Shown one piece after another: positions 34,201 to 45,610 of a stretch of DNA of 64,000 nucleotides. Position numbers and translations under genes: made by a program. Positions within the stretch are counted from its first letter, which is position 1; each line of letters begins with the position of its first letter. This stretch comes from Carya illinoinensis (Eukaryota > Streptophyta > Magnoliopsida > Fagales > Juglandaceae): NCBI RefSeq assembly GCF_018687715.1, contig NC_056755.1, forward strand, positions 32,791,001 through 32,855,000. Direction: 5' to 3'. The notes beneath the pieces were generated by a model, which was not told the DNA's origin, made no database searches, and saw only the letters and a program-made list of their open reading frames with translations.

Positions 34201-37200
34201 TTTCCCAACTCACGGTTGCCTCTTATAGACGAATTGTATATGAAAACTACAACCAACTTATCAACAGTTCAGCCATTTAATGACTTAAACGACAGCCATG
34301 AAACGGTACCGTTTTATTTACATTTACTTATACTAAACAACACAATCACAATCAGTTATGCTCAAAACAATCAACACTTAAACAGAACGCTGCGTATTGA
34401 TCATTTCCTCTGCAATACTAATTACTTCAGCTTGTTCATGTTGGCCTTGATCCATGATCTCGTCTATTCTTGCATGTTCCCAACCCGTAACATACTCTCC
34501 CCCTCAAAGCACCTTGTCCACAAGGTGAGGAAATCTATCACGTAAAGACCAATAAGGTTCCCAAGTCGCATCATCAACACTAGCCCCTTCCATTGAACCA
34601 ACACATCAACTACTGCCCTACTGCCCTATTGTGAACCTGTTTACTTTGACACTGCAAAATGGCTTCACGCTCAGGTGTCAATTCACCTTGCAAATCCACT
34701 GGAGGTAAAGAAGACAATGGAGAATGATGCTGACCCAATTTCTTCTTGAGACAAGAAATGTGGAAAACTGGGTGAATAAAGCTGTTTGGTGGTAACTCTA
34801 ACTTATAAGCAATCTGTCCGACTCTTTGAACAACTTGAAAAGGTCCAAAGAAACAAGGAGATAGCTTGAAATTTCTTCTGGCCACCATTTAGTGTTGCCT
34901 ATAAGGCTGCAACCTCAAATAAACCCAATCTCCAATAGCTAGCTCCCTCTCAGTTCTCTTCTTGTCTGCTTGAAACTTCATTCTTTCCTGGGCAGCAGCC
35001 AAGTTAAGCTTAAGAGTAGAAAGAATCTGTTCTCGAGTCTTCAAGAGCTCATCAACTGCTTGATTAGCAGTTAAACCAGGTATATAAGACTGCAGCTGAG
35101 TTGGAGGTCTACCATAAACTACCTCATATAGAGTCATCTTAGTTGAAGTGTGAGGATTGGAATTATACCACCATTCTGCCAGAGTCAACCAATCAAACCA
35201 CTACTTTGGCCTATCCCCAGTAAAGCTTCTCAATAAATGCTCAATACACTTGTTAACTGCCTCAGTTTGACCATCACTTTGAGGATGGTAAGCTGATGAT
35301 TAAGAAAGTGTCACACCTTGCAACTTAAAGAGTTCTTTCCAAAAAGAACTAGTAAAAGTTGCACCTCTATTTGAAACAATATTCTGAGGCATACCATGCA
35401 ACTTAAAAACATTGTCAAAAAATAATGCTGCCACTTTGGATGCTGTAAATGGATGCTTTAAGGCCATAACATGTGAATATTTTGATAATCTGTCAACAAC
35501 AACCATGATGACAGAAAATCCTTTCGAGATTGGCAAGCTTTTGATGAAATCCATGGACAAATCAGTCCATATATGTGCAGGCACAGGTAAGGGCTGTAAA
35601 AGACCAGCAGGGTAGACATGTTCTACCTTATTTCTTTGACATAAATCACACTCTCTAATGTACTGCTTCACTTCACATTTAAGACCAGGTCAGTAAAAAT
35701 CTTGTTGAGCTCTATGCAAGGACTTGTGAAAACCAGAGTGTCCAGCAGATGGACTAGCATGGACAAAATTCAAAATTTTCAATTTCAACTCAGGATTAGC
35801 AGGAATGTAAATTCTGCCTTTTCTAAACAACAGACCATGTTTAATAGAAAATGTAGAAGTAGAAGAAGAACCTCCTTGTAGAACTACCAACTGTTCTTGT
35901 GCCTTTGGATCTGAAGCATAAGCTTGCTTCAACTCCTCCAACCAAATTGGTGTAGGAAATGAAATAGCAGTCATCAAGGTGTTAGCATCCGAGACTTCTT
36001 TCCTTGACAAAGCATCTGCTGCTTTGTTTTCAACACCTTTTTTGTATTCAATAGTGAATTCATAGCCTAGCAAATTGGAAATCCACCTCTGTTGAGCAGC
36101 TGTCCCCACTTTCTTTTCTAACAAGTACTTGAGGCTGTGATGATCAGTTCTCACCACAAAAGCAGCCCCTAACAGATAAGGCCTCCATTTCTTGACAGCA
36201 ATAACAACTCCTTCTCATAGGTAGAAAGCATCAAATTCTTACCCTTGAGAGCTTGACTCAAAAATGCTAATGGTCTATGATTTTGCATCAAGACAGCTCC
36301 TACACCTACTCCACTTGCATCACATTCCACCACAAATTGCTTATTAAAGTTAGGCAAACATAAAACTGGAGGGCTGGTTACTGCTTTTTTCAGTTCCTCA
36401 AAAGCCTTAGTTCCTGTCTTAGACCATTGAAATGCATCTTTTTTCAACAAAACAGTCAAAGGTGCAGCTACTTGACCATATCCTCGAATAAACTTCCTAT
36501 AGTATCATGTCGATCCCAAGAAACCCCTCAATGACTTAAGAGTTTTTGGAATTGGCTAAGACATCATTGCATCCAACTTCCTTGGGTCAGTCCTTACACC
36601 ATTTTTTGAAATTAAATGACCAAGATACTCAATTTCTGAGCATGCAAAGTGACATGACACTTTGATCTCTTTGCAAACAACTGATTCTTCTCAAGTGTAT
36701 TCAACACAGTGGCCAAATGAATTAAGTGGGATGACAGATCCTTACTATAGACAAGGATGTCATCAAAAAATACTATGACAAATTGTCTAAGAAAAGGTTT
36801 AAAAACCTCATTCATAAGTGCTTGAAATGTTGAGGGAGCATTCGTAAGGCCAAATGGCATGACAAGGAACTCATAATGTCCCTCATGAGTTCTGAATGTA
36901 GTTTTAGGCACATCTTCATCTCTCATTTGAATCTGGTGATACCCAGATCTCAAATCCAACTTTGAAAAAACTGTTGAGCCAAAAACCTCATCCAATAGCG
37001 CATCAACAACTGATATTGGATATTTGTCTTTAATAGTAGCCTCATTAAGCACCCTATAGTCGATACACATTCTCCAAGACCCATAAGATTTTCTCACTAA
37101 CAATACCGGAGATGAAAATGGGGATTGACTGGTTCTAATTACACCAGACTTAAGCAATTCAGCAACAATCTTTTCTATTTCTGTTTTTTGAAAATAAGGA

Positions 37201-40200
37201 TACCTGTATGGTCTGACACTCACAGGTATAGAATCCTTAAGAAGTATATGGTGATCTCGAGCTATATGAGGAGGCAAGGTGGTAGGTTCATCAAAAACCT
37301 TCCCAATCTTCTACAACAGTTGAATAATTTCTAGAGGAGAACTGTCCTAATTCTTCACAGGCTCCATAGACATAAGCTGTAACCATACTCCTTTGGAACC
37401 CACTTTAGAAATCATGGAAATTTCTTTGTCATCTACTGTTAAATGGATTTGATCCCTCTTTCAGAGGATTTACTCTCATTATATAGAACATATTTACATG
37501 GCTTCTGTATTGTCTAATTTTGAGCGGGAAGACCACCTAACTTTGAGCCCCTAAATTATGCCTTTGGCAGCGCCATGTGTAGCCTCTCTCTATTTAGCAG
37601 CGTTGACTAGCCTACCTATATACAATCTAAAATACTACAACTGTATACAAATATAATGTGGACTGTTGTACGTTGACAGCCCCCCTCAAATTGATGCCCG
37701 TAGATCAACAAGCATCAATTTGCTACTTAGGAAGCAATGTCGATGACGAGTGAGAGCCTTGGTGAAGATATTAGCAATTTGTAGTTTAGTGAAAATATGT
37801 GGAAGAGTGATAACACGAGCTTCAAATGCTTCATGGATAGAGTGACAATCGACTTCAATATGCTTCGTGCGCTCATGATAGACAGGATTGGCCGTGATCT
37901 GAATAGCACTCGTATTATCGGCATATAGAGGTGTGGGCTCGGTCTCAAAAAAATCTAGCTCAGCAAGCATACCTCGGAGCCAAATAATTTCAGAACAAGC
38001 TAAAGACATCGCTCAGTATTTAGATTCCGTAGATGACTTAGAAACTCTGTCTTGCTTCTTATTCTTCCAATAGATCAATGCATTACCTAAGAACACACAA
38101 CAACCGGTGATGGAGCGACGTGTATCCACACACCCAACCCAATCAGCATCGCTATAAGCAGCAAGACGAGTAGAGTTTCTGGCCGGGAAGAATAAACCAT
38201 GGGCAGAAGTGCCCTGAACATAGCGTATGATCCTATGGACAGTAGCCAAATGAAGATGACGAGGAGTTTGAAGAAATTGACTGACTTGCTGTACAGCAAA
38301 AGAAATGTCTGGTCTAGTAATGGTGAGATAAACAAGGCTACCCACCAACTTCCGATATAAACGGGGATCAACAAGTAAGTCACCCTCCTCTTTGTGAAGC
38401 TTGATATTTAATTCCATAGGAGTATCAACAGAAGTAGCCTCTTGTAGACCAGTTGTAGCCACCAAATCACTAGCATATTTATGTTGATTGAGTGAAATAC
38501 CAGAGGGACAAAGATGCACTTCAAGACCAAGGAAATATATGAAAGATCCAAGATCTTTCATATGAAAGGACTCTAAGAGATGAGTCTTGAGCTGGCCAAG
38601 TAAGACAGAATCAGAACCTGTGATCATAATATCATCAACATAAACTAAAAGAACAGCAATACCCATGCCTAATTTCCGAAGAAACAATGAAGTATCATAC
38701 TTGCTCTGTTTGAAAGAAAATTGTAATAAAGTTGTGCGAAATTTATCAAACCAGGCCCTCGCAGCTTTTTTGAGACCATAAAGGGAGTGATGAAGTTTAC
38801 ACACATGTGAAGTCGGAGAGGTGAATACTCCTGAGGTTGGCTTCATATAAAGACACTCTTTAAGATCCCCGTGAAGGAAAGCATTCTTAACATCTATCTG
38901 ATGTAGTGGCCAATCACTGGAAGCAGCAAGAGCTAGAATCATACGAACAGTAGTCATCTTTGCCACAGGAGCAAAGGTCTCTTCATAATTGACACCATAT
39001 TCTTGATTATTCTCAAGTGCAACAAGTTGAGTTTTGTAACGATCTAAACTTCCATCAGATTGGACTTTGACTGAATAAACATATTTGCAACCCAGAGGAA
39101 CAATGGTGGGAGGACATGACTCAATGTCCCAGGTGTGATTGGCCCCTGAAGTGGCAATTTCTTCCTGCATAGTTTGTTGCCAACAATCATGCTTGACAGC
39201 ATGTGAGTAGCATGTGGAAATATCAAAATTGGACAATGCAGCAGTAAGAGCAGAAGCAAACCACCCATACCTATCCGGAGGTACTGACACTCGAGAAGAG
39301 CGATGCACCAAGTGCTCTGAAGGTGCTGCAACTAACTGGTCCTGAAGCATGGTAGGATTAGATATTGGTTGAGCCACCGAAAGAGACTGTGGGCGGGAGC
39401 GTCTCGTATATACAATACCTAGTTTAAAACGAGAGCTGACTAGATGAAGATCTGAGAATTGTTGTTCAAAAGAGGGGAGGACCATAGTAGAAGAAGAAGG
39501 TATAGAGGACACAAGAAAGAAATGTTGATTTTCAAAGAAAATAACATTCCGAGAAATTTGTGTACGATGTAAAGTAGGATCATAGCAAACAAATCCCTTT
39601 TGACATACATTATATCCCAAGAATGTACATCTAACAGATTGAGCAGATAATTTATGTCGCTCATGAGGAGGTAAATGGACAAAACATACACAACCAAAGA
39701 TACAGAGATTATCATAACTAGGTTGTTTAGCAAACAAACGGAAATAGGGAGACTCCATGTGTAAGACTTGGGAAGGTAAACGATTAATCAAGTGAGTAAC
39801 AGTTTTCAGAACCTCGACCCAGAACATGGATGGAACAGAGGACTCTAACAAGAGAGTACGTACCACATCAAGAAGATGACAATATTTGCATTCAGCTACT
39901 CCATTCTGTTGGGGAGTAGCAGGACATGAACGTTGATGAATAATAACTTTAGAAGCCAAGAATACTGAAACTCAGAAGACAAATACTCACCATCAGAAAC
40001 TATGCGTAATGTCTTAATAGTCGCAAAGAATTGATTGTTAATGTATGCGAAAAACTCAGGGAAAATACGAAAAACCTCAGATTTAGAGCGAAGAAAATAA
40101 ACCCAAGTGAATTTGCTATAATCATCAATGAAATTCACATAATATTTAAATTTTTCATGTGAACTAACCGGGGAAGGTCTCCAAATATCACTATGGATAA

Positions 40201-43200
40201 GATCAAAGCAGTGAGAAGCTCTATTAGCATGCAAAGGAAATGGAAGAATTTTGCTTTTACTAAATTTACAAGAATCACACTGAAGAGATAAAGAAGAACG
40301 TTCTTCATCATCAAGAAAACCTGAGTGCAATACATGAGATAAGATCTGAGCATTGGGATGACCTAAACGACGATGCCACATCATACTCAGATCTGGAACA
40401 TTATGACAAGTAAAAGACTTAATAGAAGAAACTGAATAAAGTACTGGCACAGGTAAAAATAGTGGAAACAAATGCCCCACTTTAGGTCGCAATCGACTCC
40501 CCCGTTACCTTGTCTTGCACAACACAACCGTCACCAGAAAAATGAACAGCACAATTATTATCAACTAATTGACCAACAGAAATAAGATTTGTGGAAAGTT
40601 GATGAGCAAGAAACACATCAGTAAATTGAGAAGAGGCATCTCGGACAACAGCTATTGGCAAAGAACTACCATTGGCAGTCTGAATGACAGATTGACCAGC
40701 ATAGGGTCGAACATGACATAAAGCAGTAGGAGTATTCGTCATGTGATTAGAGGCACCTGAGTCTACAAACCAGATTTTGGTTGTATTTTTACCTTGAAAC
40801 CCCATTGTAGATAATGCCGAAATTAGCATACGTTGCACCATTTCTGGTGTCCAGTAATTTGTTGCAGGAGGTGCAAGATCAGAGGAAGCACCTGAGGAAG
40901 AGCCATGTGCTGTAGAAGTCTAAAATGCTTGAGAAAGCTCTGATACCATGTTAAATGGATTTGATCCCTCTTTCAGAGGATTTACTCTCATTATATAGAA
41001 CATATTTACATGGCTTCTGTACTGTCTAATTTTGAGCGGGAAGACCACCTAATTTTGAGTCCCTAAATTACGCATTTGGCAGCGCCGTGTGTAGCCTTCC
41101 TCTATTTAGCAGCGTTGATTAGCCTACCTATATACAATCTAAAATACTACAACTGTATACAAATATAATGTGGACTGTTGTACATTGACATCTACCAAGG
41201 TAGAAGTAGGTGTTGTAAGGCCTTTGAGAGAAACCTTCTTCCCTTTATAATCAAACTAAATTTGTAGGTCTGCAAAGTCCCAAAGTATAGGCCCAAGTGA
41301 TGAAAGTTTACTAACCCCCAACACCATATCACACCCTCCTAAAGTCAAAGTAAAAAATTCAGCAACAAATCTCGTGCATTGTATTTGTATGGCCACTGCA
41401 GTAGTTCTGCTACCACTGCTCAAAATGTCCCCATTAGCAACCTTAACCTGCATAGATTACCCTTGCTGTGCCACCAATCCACACCTTCCAACTAGTGCAG
41501 TATCCACAAAATTGCCCTACTACTCTCATAGTTTTTGTACTTGGTGTGCCCACCATAGCTTGCAACGAAATAGAGGCTATGTCTGCAGAGTCAGGCTCTT
41601 GATGTATCTCCTCTATAATCAATTCTTTCTCCTTTGTAGGCTCACTAGTGGATCCTATATCCATTCCTTCCATCACATAAACTCTAGGTTTAGTACACTT
41701 ATGGCCTGGCTGCCACTTCTCATCACAGAAGTAACACAAGCCCTTCTTCCTTTTATCTTGCATCTGTGTCTCATTAATTTTCTGGTAAGGCATCTTAATA
41801 GCAGGCACCTTAGGAGTCCCTAAGATAGATCCACCACCATTTGACTGGTGTGAATCAGCAAAACTATTCCTCCACAACTTCTTTGTACTCCAAACATATT
41901 CCTCTTGAATTTTTGCCAATCCAAAAGCCTCATTCAAAGTAGAGGGATTCAACATTTTTATTGGGAGCCTAACCTCATCTTTCAAGCCACTCAAAAAACA
42001 GCTCAATTTATTCTTTTCTGAAACACCTTTAATGCAGTTGGAAAGCAATTCAAACTTAGTCTTATATGACGTAACAGAATGAACCTGTTTAAGACGTGTC
42101 AATGCTTCCATAGGATCATCATAAGCAGTCGAACCAAATCTAACCTGCAATGCTTGAGTAAATTCCTCCCACGAATGAAAAATTCTAGATTCACTAGCAT
42201 CCTGGACCCATGCAAAAGCCGCATCATCCATATGAAAAGAAGCCAAGAAAATTCTCTGACCAGGAGGCACTTGATGATACAAAAAATACTTACTAACTCT
42301 ATAAATCCATGCTGAAGGCTCTTTCCCACCAAATCTTGGAAAATCTAACTTTATTCCCCTCATATTGGGCCTTTCACCCATATTTCTACAATAAACCTCT
42401 CCCATATCTTCTTGGCCATCGTCATCACCACCAAGGTGATTCTGCACATTCCTCACATTTTGTGCATCAACCTCGGACTGATTATTACAGAAAATCTTTG
42501 AAATGTGCTATAATAATTCTGCAAACTTCCTATCCTGACTCTTCCTTTCCACCCTAGCTGTTTCTTGTTGTTGAACCATAACAGAAATAGTATCTTCGAT
42601 CTGCTTCTGCTGATGCTCCTGCTGTACACGCAAATGATTCATAGAATCAAGAATATGTGCATATGACCTCGTTCCTTCTGCCATTACTGACTACTGATAC
42701 CAAAATGTAATAAGCCCCTTCACAGTAATAAAGAATGGATGTAATTCGAGGACATCACCCTCCAAGAAGTCTCCAAGAACTAGAGAGAGAAATATGAGAG
42801 AGAAGAAGAGATAAAGAGAGGGAAATGATTGACACCGAATACCGAAGTTGGCTTCTTTCCCAACTCACGGTTGCCTCTTATAGACGAATTGTATATGAAA
42901 ACTACAACCAACTTATCAACAGTTCAGCCATTTAATGACTTAAACGACAGCCATGAAACGGTACCGTTTTATTTACATTTACTTATACTAAACGACACAA
43001 TCACAATCAGTTATACTCAAAACAACAAACACTTAAGTAGAACACTGCGTATTGATCATTTCCTCTGCAATACTAATTACTTCAGCTTGTTCATGTTGGC
43101 CTTGATCCATGATCTCGTCCATTCTTGCATGTTCCCAACCTGTAACACACTAGGAATTTTTTATTGATCCTTTTGCATAATATTAAAAAGTATATTTTAC

Positions 43201-43575
43201 TTTTACTGGTGTGCCTTTTTCCACATGATGTTTTCATTTTTATTTTGTAGAGTGAAACTGGGCCAATCACAATATGCATAAGCATTTCTGACCGTCGTTG
43301 ATATGTGATGAGTGCATTGTATAGAGTCACCAATACTTCGTTTTTCTTAATACCAATTCTGTTTACACAGGGTCTTCACTGTCCATGGATCGCATGATAC
43401 AATCGTCAGGTCTTTGGATGCATTTGAGTTTGACAAGATCATACCTAATCACAAATTACATGTTATTGACGGATGCGATCATGGATACGTTCACTATCAA
43501 GGATATTTAGCCTCAATTGTTTTGGATTTTATAAAGGACGCCTCTGTGACAGAACAAGATGGTACCACTAGCTAA
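28247..43575 (+). CDS. Alpha/beta hydrolase (serine aminopeptidase S33-like), seven exons, probably plastid-targeted
   Basis: 315 aa, exons 28247-28409, 29697-29812, 30249-30331, 31113-31234, 31997-32161, 32438-32531, 43371-43575; all introns GT-AG with matching phases. The N-terminus ([15 protein letters not shown], Ser/Arg-rich to about residue 50, few acids) looks like a transit peptide. Fold landmarks: oxyanion motif HGFRSSK (87-93), nucleophile elbow GHSKG with Ser160, acid Asp257 in HGSHD, His285 in CDHGY. The catalytic triad is complete. The substrate cannot be told from sequence. Start chosen at ATG 28247 because upstream codons are a leader with no ATG in frame. Oddities: a 17-kb nested transposon block lies 41 bp upstream, and intron 6 is 10.8 kb because of further insertions. 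The coding sequence is unbroken. Confidence 0.9.
29428..29501. repeat. Hairpin (foldback) sequence in hydrolase intron 1
   Basis: Exact 19-bp inverted arms, GAAAATTTACATGTAACTG at 29428-29446 and its complement at 29483-29501. The 12-bp palindrome TGTACTAGTACA lies in the loop (29459-29470). Looser complementarity extends outward to roughly 29320-29660, so this is probably a small MITE. Confidence 0.55.
30046..30222. repeat. Dispersed AT-rich repeat, copy 1 (hydrolase intron 2)
   Basis: Follows an (AT)n run. TTCATCTCATCCAATTATTACAACTTT...AACTCATCTTTGAAAACAAAC is the reverse complement of the GATGAGATGA...AAAATTATAATGATTAG repeats near 45270 and 59690. Probably a MITE-like family. Confidence 0.5.
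32669..33561 (-). mobile_element. 5'-truncated LINE with RNase H domain
   Basis: Sits in hydrolase intron 6 between perfect 15-bp duplications TTGGAATATTTCTTC (32654-32668; 33562-33576). The poly-T near 32678-32692 is the poly-A tail in minus orientation. The minus-strand 86-codon ORF (33336-33076) carries an RNase H-like fold: [37 protein letters not shown], with the catalytic Asp and Glu positions present. No RT or endonuclease remains. Confidence 0.8.
34047..34492 (-). repeat. 3' LTR of the Reina-like element
   Basis: 446 bp, TGTTACGGG...TCATTACA on the minus strand. Pairs with 42706-43147 with few differences. Confidence 0.9.
34520..37345 (-). pseudogene. RT-RNase H-integrase-chromodomain part of the Reina-like pol
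   Basis: In minus order: RT from 37277 ([24 protein letters not shown], catalytic FFDD in [13 protein letters not shown]), broken near 36612; RNase H from 36459 ([14 protein letters not shown]); integrase zinc finger (HSGFHKS... CDLCQRNK), broken between 35690 and 35671; core [11 protein letters not shown] and FWKEL with a break near 35295; [10 protein letters not shown]; then a chromodomain whose VQWKG...ATWEP lies near 34575, past a stop at 34612-34610. At least five breaks. Confidence 0.88.
37437..37678 (-). repeat. 3' LTR of the gag-less copia element
   Basis: 242 bp, TGTTAAATGGATTT...GTTGACA on plus. Matches 40949-41190 with only a handful of substitutions, so this insertion is young. 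Confidence 0.92.
37686..40841 (-). pseudogene. Pol of the gag-less copia element, lightly broken
   Basis: Minus strand. Protease [12 protein letters not shown] near 40765; GAG-pre-integrase [12 protein letters not shown]; integrase zinc finger [10 protein letters not shown] and core [32 protein letters not shown] with [19 protein letters not shown] and intact YVDD ([12 protein letters not shown]); RNase [29 protein letters not shown]. Breaks: an in-frame stop near 40482, a frameshift near 39950 inside the integrase, and TGA at 38010-38012 in RNase H. The 648-codon integrase-RT-RNase H stretch (39959-38013) is uninterrupted. Confidence 0.92.
40949..41190 (-). repeat. 5' LTR of the gag-less copia element
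   Basis: 242 bp, preceding the primer-binding site on the minus strand. See its pair at 37437-37678. Confidence 0.92.
41256..42684 (-). pseudogene. Gag and protease start of the Reina-like element
   Basis: Minus-strand start ATG 42684 ([14 protein letters not shown]), 22 bp after the LTR. A Gln-rich coiled start is stopped by TAG near 42510, then 337 open codons (42456-41443). Retrotransposon Gag domain ([29 protein letters not shown]) and zinc knuckle [15 protein letters not shown]. The protease begins in another frame (41453-41256, [12 protein letters not shown]) and its 3' part is cut off by the copia insertion. Confidence 0.88.
42706..43147 (-). repeat. 5' LTR of the Reina-like element
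   Basis: 442 bp. Pairs with 34047-34492. In element orientation transcription would run antisense to the hydrolase gene, through its intron 6. Confidence 0.9.
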
Positions 43576-43925
43576 ATACTTCTGTGCCCACCAGCATATC
43601 TAACTCCACGTTGTGCTTATTCTTTTAGGCTGTCATCACCTTGTCGTGTCTGGTGAGGATTGTGTTAATTTCTTGGCGGCTACAATTTGAAGCCTTTCAA
43701 CCGAGGATATTGGGCAATCATATATATATTGCTTGAATCGCTCAGAACTTTATAATGCAAGCCCACATTAATTTGTGTGAAAGATGAATGTGGCATTGGT
43801 AACGCGGCATTTAGTTATGGCCTAGGTGAAATATAAGGAAAACGCTACTCCATTATTACTACTTTGGTTGCCCCATGGTCGTGGCATGCCATTTTGCATG
43901 AAACGGAGAATAGAAGCACCAGAAG
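43576..43925 (+). other. Hydrolase 3' untranslated region and spacer
   Basis: No ORF. Contains TATAATGCAAGCC and ATATAAGG near 43750-43840, but no clear AATAAA. The transcript probably ends within about 250 bp of the stop. Confidence 0.4.
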
Positions 43926-44192
43926 CCTGCCATTGTAGAAGTCAACATTTTCAAGGACGATGCTGTCATCAAGTTTCTAATCCCAAAAGTTTCAAGCGTC
44001 AATTCAGTGTCTCTCCCCAAACAAAAGAAATTGCAAGATATCCTCCCAGGAATCATCAACCAACTTGTGCCAAATAACTTGGAAAATCTAGGGAAGCGTG
44101 CGCAGCATTTTCAAATTCAGCAACCGCCTACTGTTGCACAACCAACGCAAGAAGATGATGATGATGAGGTCCTGGGGAAATGGGTCCGGTGA
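43926..44192 (+). pseudogene. BTF3 / NAC-beta pseudogene fragment
   Basis: An intronless 89-codon open frame starts PAIVEVNIFKDDAVIKFL and contains KKLQDILPGIINQLVPNNLE and an acidic QEDDDDEV. This is the second half of the nascent-polypeptide-associated complex beta subunit (BTF3). Family members are about 160 aa. The N-terminus is absent, about half a dozen residues are missing or scrambled in the middle (after IPKV), and the end is altered. Likely a processed pseudogene; no poly-A tract or duplication seen. Confidence 0.8.
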
Positions 44193-45040
44193 CGTGAGGA
44201 GGGAGGGAGGCAACGGGGAGTCTTTGGTCTAGGGTTCCAAATCTTCAAATCGGCTTGTGGTTGTTAGTTTTATCTATTTTTTATTATTGTTTTTAAAAAA
44301 GTAAGCCATGTGACATGCGAGGTCAAATGGGCGACCTGGCATGTCAAAGCGGTAATACTCAGGCGGCCAACTAGCAAGTCTTTAAGAGTAATGTTAAATA
44401 TAATTCTAAGATGTTTAAGTCCTATATGAGTTCCATTTTTTATTTTTATATTTAATATCAAAGGGACTTCCCAAAGCTGGTACGCCTTAAACTTGCATAA
44501 ATCATTTTTTCAAATATAAAGCTTCTAATTTTCAATTCCTTGTTTGTAGAGGTATTTGCTGAAATTATTCCTCAGAAGAACAAGATATTCATTGAAAGAA
44601 GCAAGATCAAGTCTCTTCTTTTAGGAATAATGGTTGCATTGTAAAATTTTCCGGGGACATACTCGACTTGGCAGAACAACGAGGGAATTCTTGCCAGCAT
44701 AGAATATTAGAATTACCCAATGGCCGTTGAGTTGGATAGGTCTGTAGCCTGTGGTATTCGAGAATTGAGGACGTACCCTGCATCCTCCGATATGTGTATA
44801 TGTAGAGGTGTTTTTTGCTCGGAACAGCAACGATTAAATGAAGCAAAATGCTATTCGATCTAAGACAATACAAAAATGAGAAACTGCATCAGACCAAGTT
44901 CTATTACTTACATTCATCCATGAATTCTATTAGTCATCCCTAAAGACAAGACAGAAAAAAGGAATGAAAAAAAAAAACAGAATAAATAATCCTTCAACAC
45001 AGAATTTAGTCCGACTTGGCCTGGTATTGGGGTCGGATCA
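44193..45040. other. Intergenic, nothing identified
   Basis: Moderately AT-rich single-copy-looking DNA. Short ORFs only, none with recognisable content. Confidence 0.4.
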
Positions 45041-45162
45041 TCAACCTCTAGCACGGGGTTGAACCTCAAAACATTTGTACAGATCACCACTGAAACAGTA
45101 TGTCTCGGGTGCTTGGGGAAAGGCCTTGAAGAGGGAAGGATCTGTCATGGAGTTTAGCAACT
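45041..45162 (-). other. Possible terminal exon or gene remnant, unidentified
   Basis: On the minus strand a pyrimidine-rich stretch ending ATGCAG precedes an open stretch reading LLNSMTDPSLFKAFPQAPET...KCFEVQPRARG and TGA (45043-45041). It has acceptor-like context and natural-looking composition, but I cannot name the family and see no upstream exon. Confidence 0.3.
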
Positions 45163-45269
45163 GCATTAATGACCATGGGAAGAAGAAGAAGAAAGGCTAT
45201 ACAGGGCGTTTCGAAGATTAACGAAACGACACATTTTCAGTATTAGAAGTACACGCTTGCATTTAGGGA

Positions 45270-45610
45270 AGGTTTGAGGAGTGAGATGAGATGAAGATTT
45301 TGTGAACAGTAGTAAGATGGTTTGTAACTAGTAGTGAGATAGTTTGAGTTGAGTATTTTTTTGAATTTTGAAAAATGAGGGAAAAAAAAGTTGAATAAAA
45401 AATATTATAAAGTTCAAATAGTGTAAGAATATAGTTTTATAATATTATTTTTATTTGAGGATTTGAAAAAGTTGGAACTGTTTTGTATTTTTATTTGAAA
45501 GTTTGAAAAAATTATAATGATTAGTTTAAAAATTTTGTATTTAAATTATGTTTGAAAATAAAATAAGACGAGATCAAATTAAAATTTTGTGTCGTATCTG
45601 AGATCCGAAC
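45270..45610. repeat. Dispersed AT-rich repeat, copy 2
   Basis: GAGTGAGATGAGATGAAGATTT ... GAAAAAATTATAATGATTAG ... AAAATAAAATAAGACGAGAT, the same order of blocks as copy 3 at 59690-60065. Confidence 0.55.

Larger units (their letters stand above)
37437..41190 (-). mobile_element. Ty1/copia retrotransposon lacking gag, nested in the Reina-like element
   Basis: Two 242-bp LTRs (37437-37678; 40949-41190), perfect duplication TCTAC (37432-37436; 41191-41195), primer-binding site TGGTATCAGAGC at 40948-40937 and a TTTGAGGGGGGC polypurine tract at 37679-37690 (minus strand). 3754 bp in all, short for a copia element. Only about 110 bp separate the right LTR from the protease frame, so nearly all of gag is absent. 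It inserted into the protease region of the Reina-like host element. Short LTRs and the [12 protein letters not shown] box suggest the Ale group, tentatively. Confidence 0.92.
34047..43147 (-). mobile_element. Reina-like Ty3/gypsy chromovirus in hydrolase intron 6, split by a copia element
   Basis: LTRs 34047-34492 and 42706-43147 with a perfect duplication CACTA (34042-34046; 43148-43152). Read on the minus strand. About 5.3 kb without the nested copia. The primer-binding site TTTTGGTATCAGTAG follows the right LTR, and a GAGGGGGAGAG polypurine tract precedes the left LTR. Gag with a CDEK-type zinc knuckle, protease, RT, RNase H, integrase and chromodomain remain, all broken by stops. Lineage is inferred from the short LTRs and Gag knuckle. 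Confidence 0.92.
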
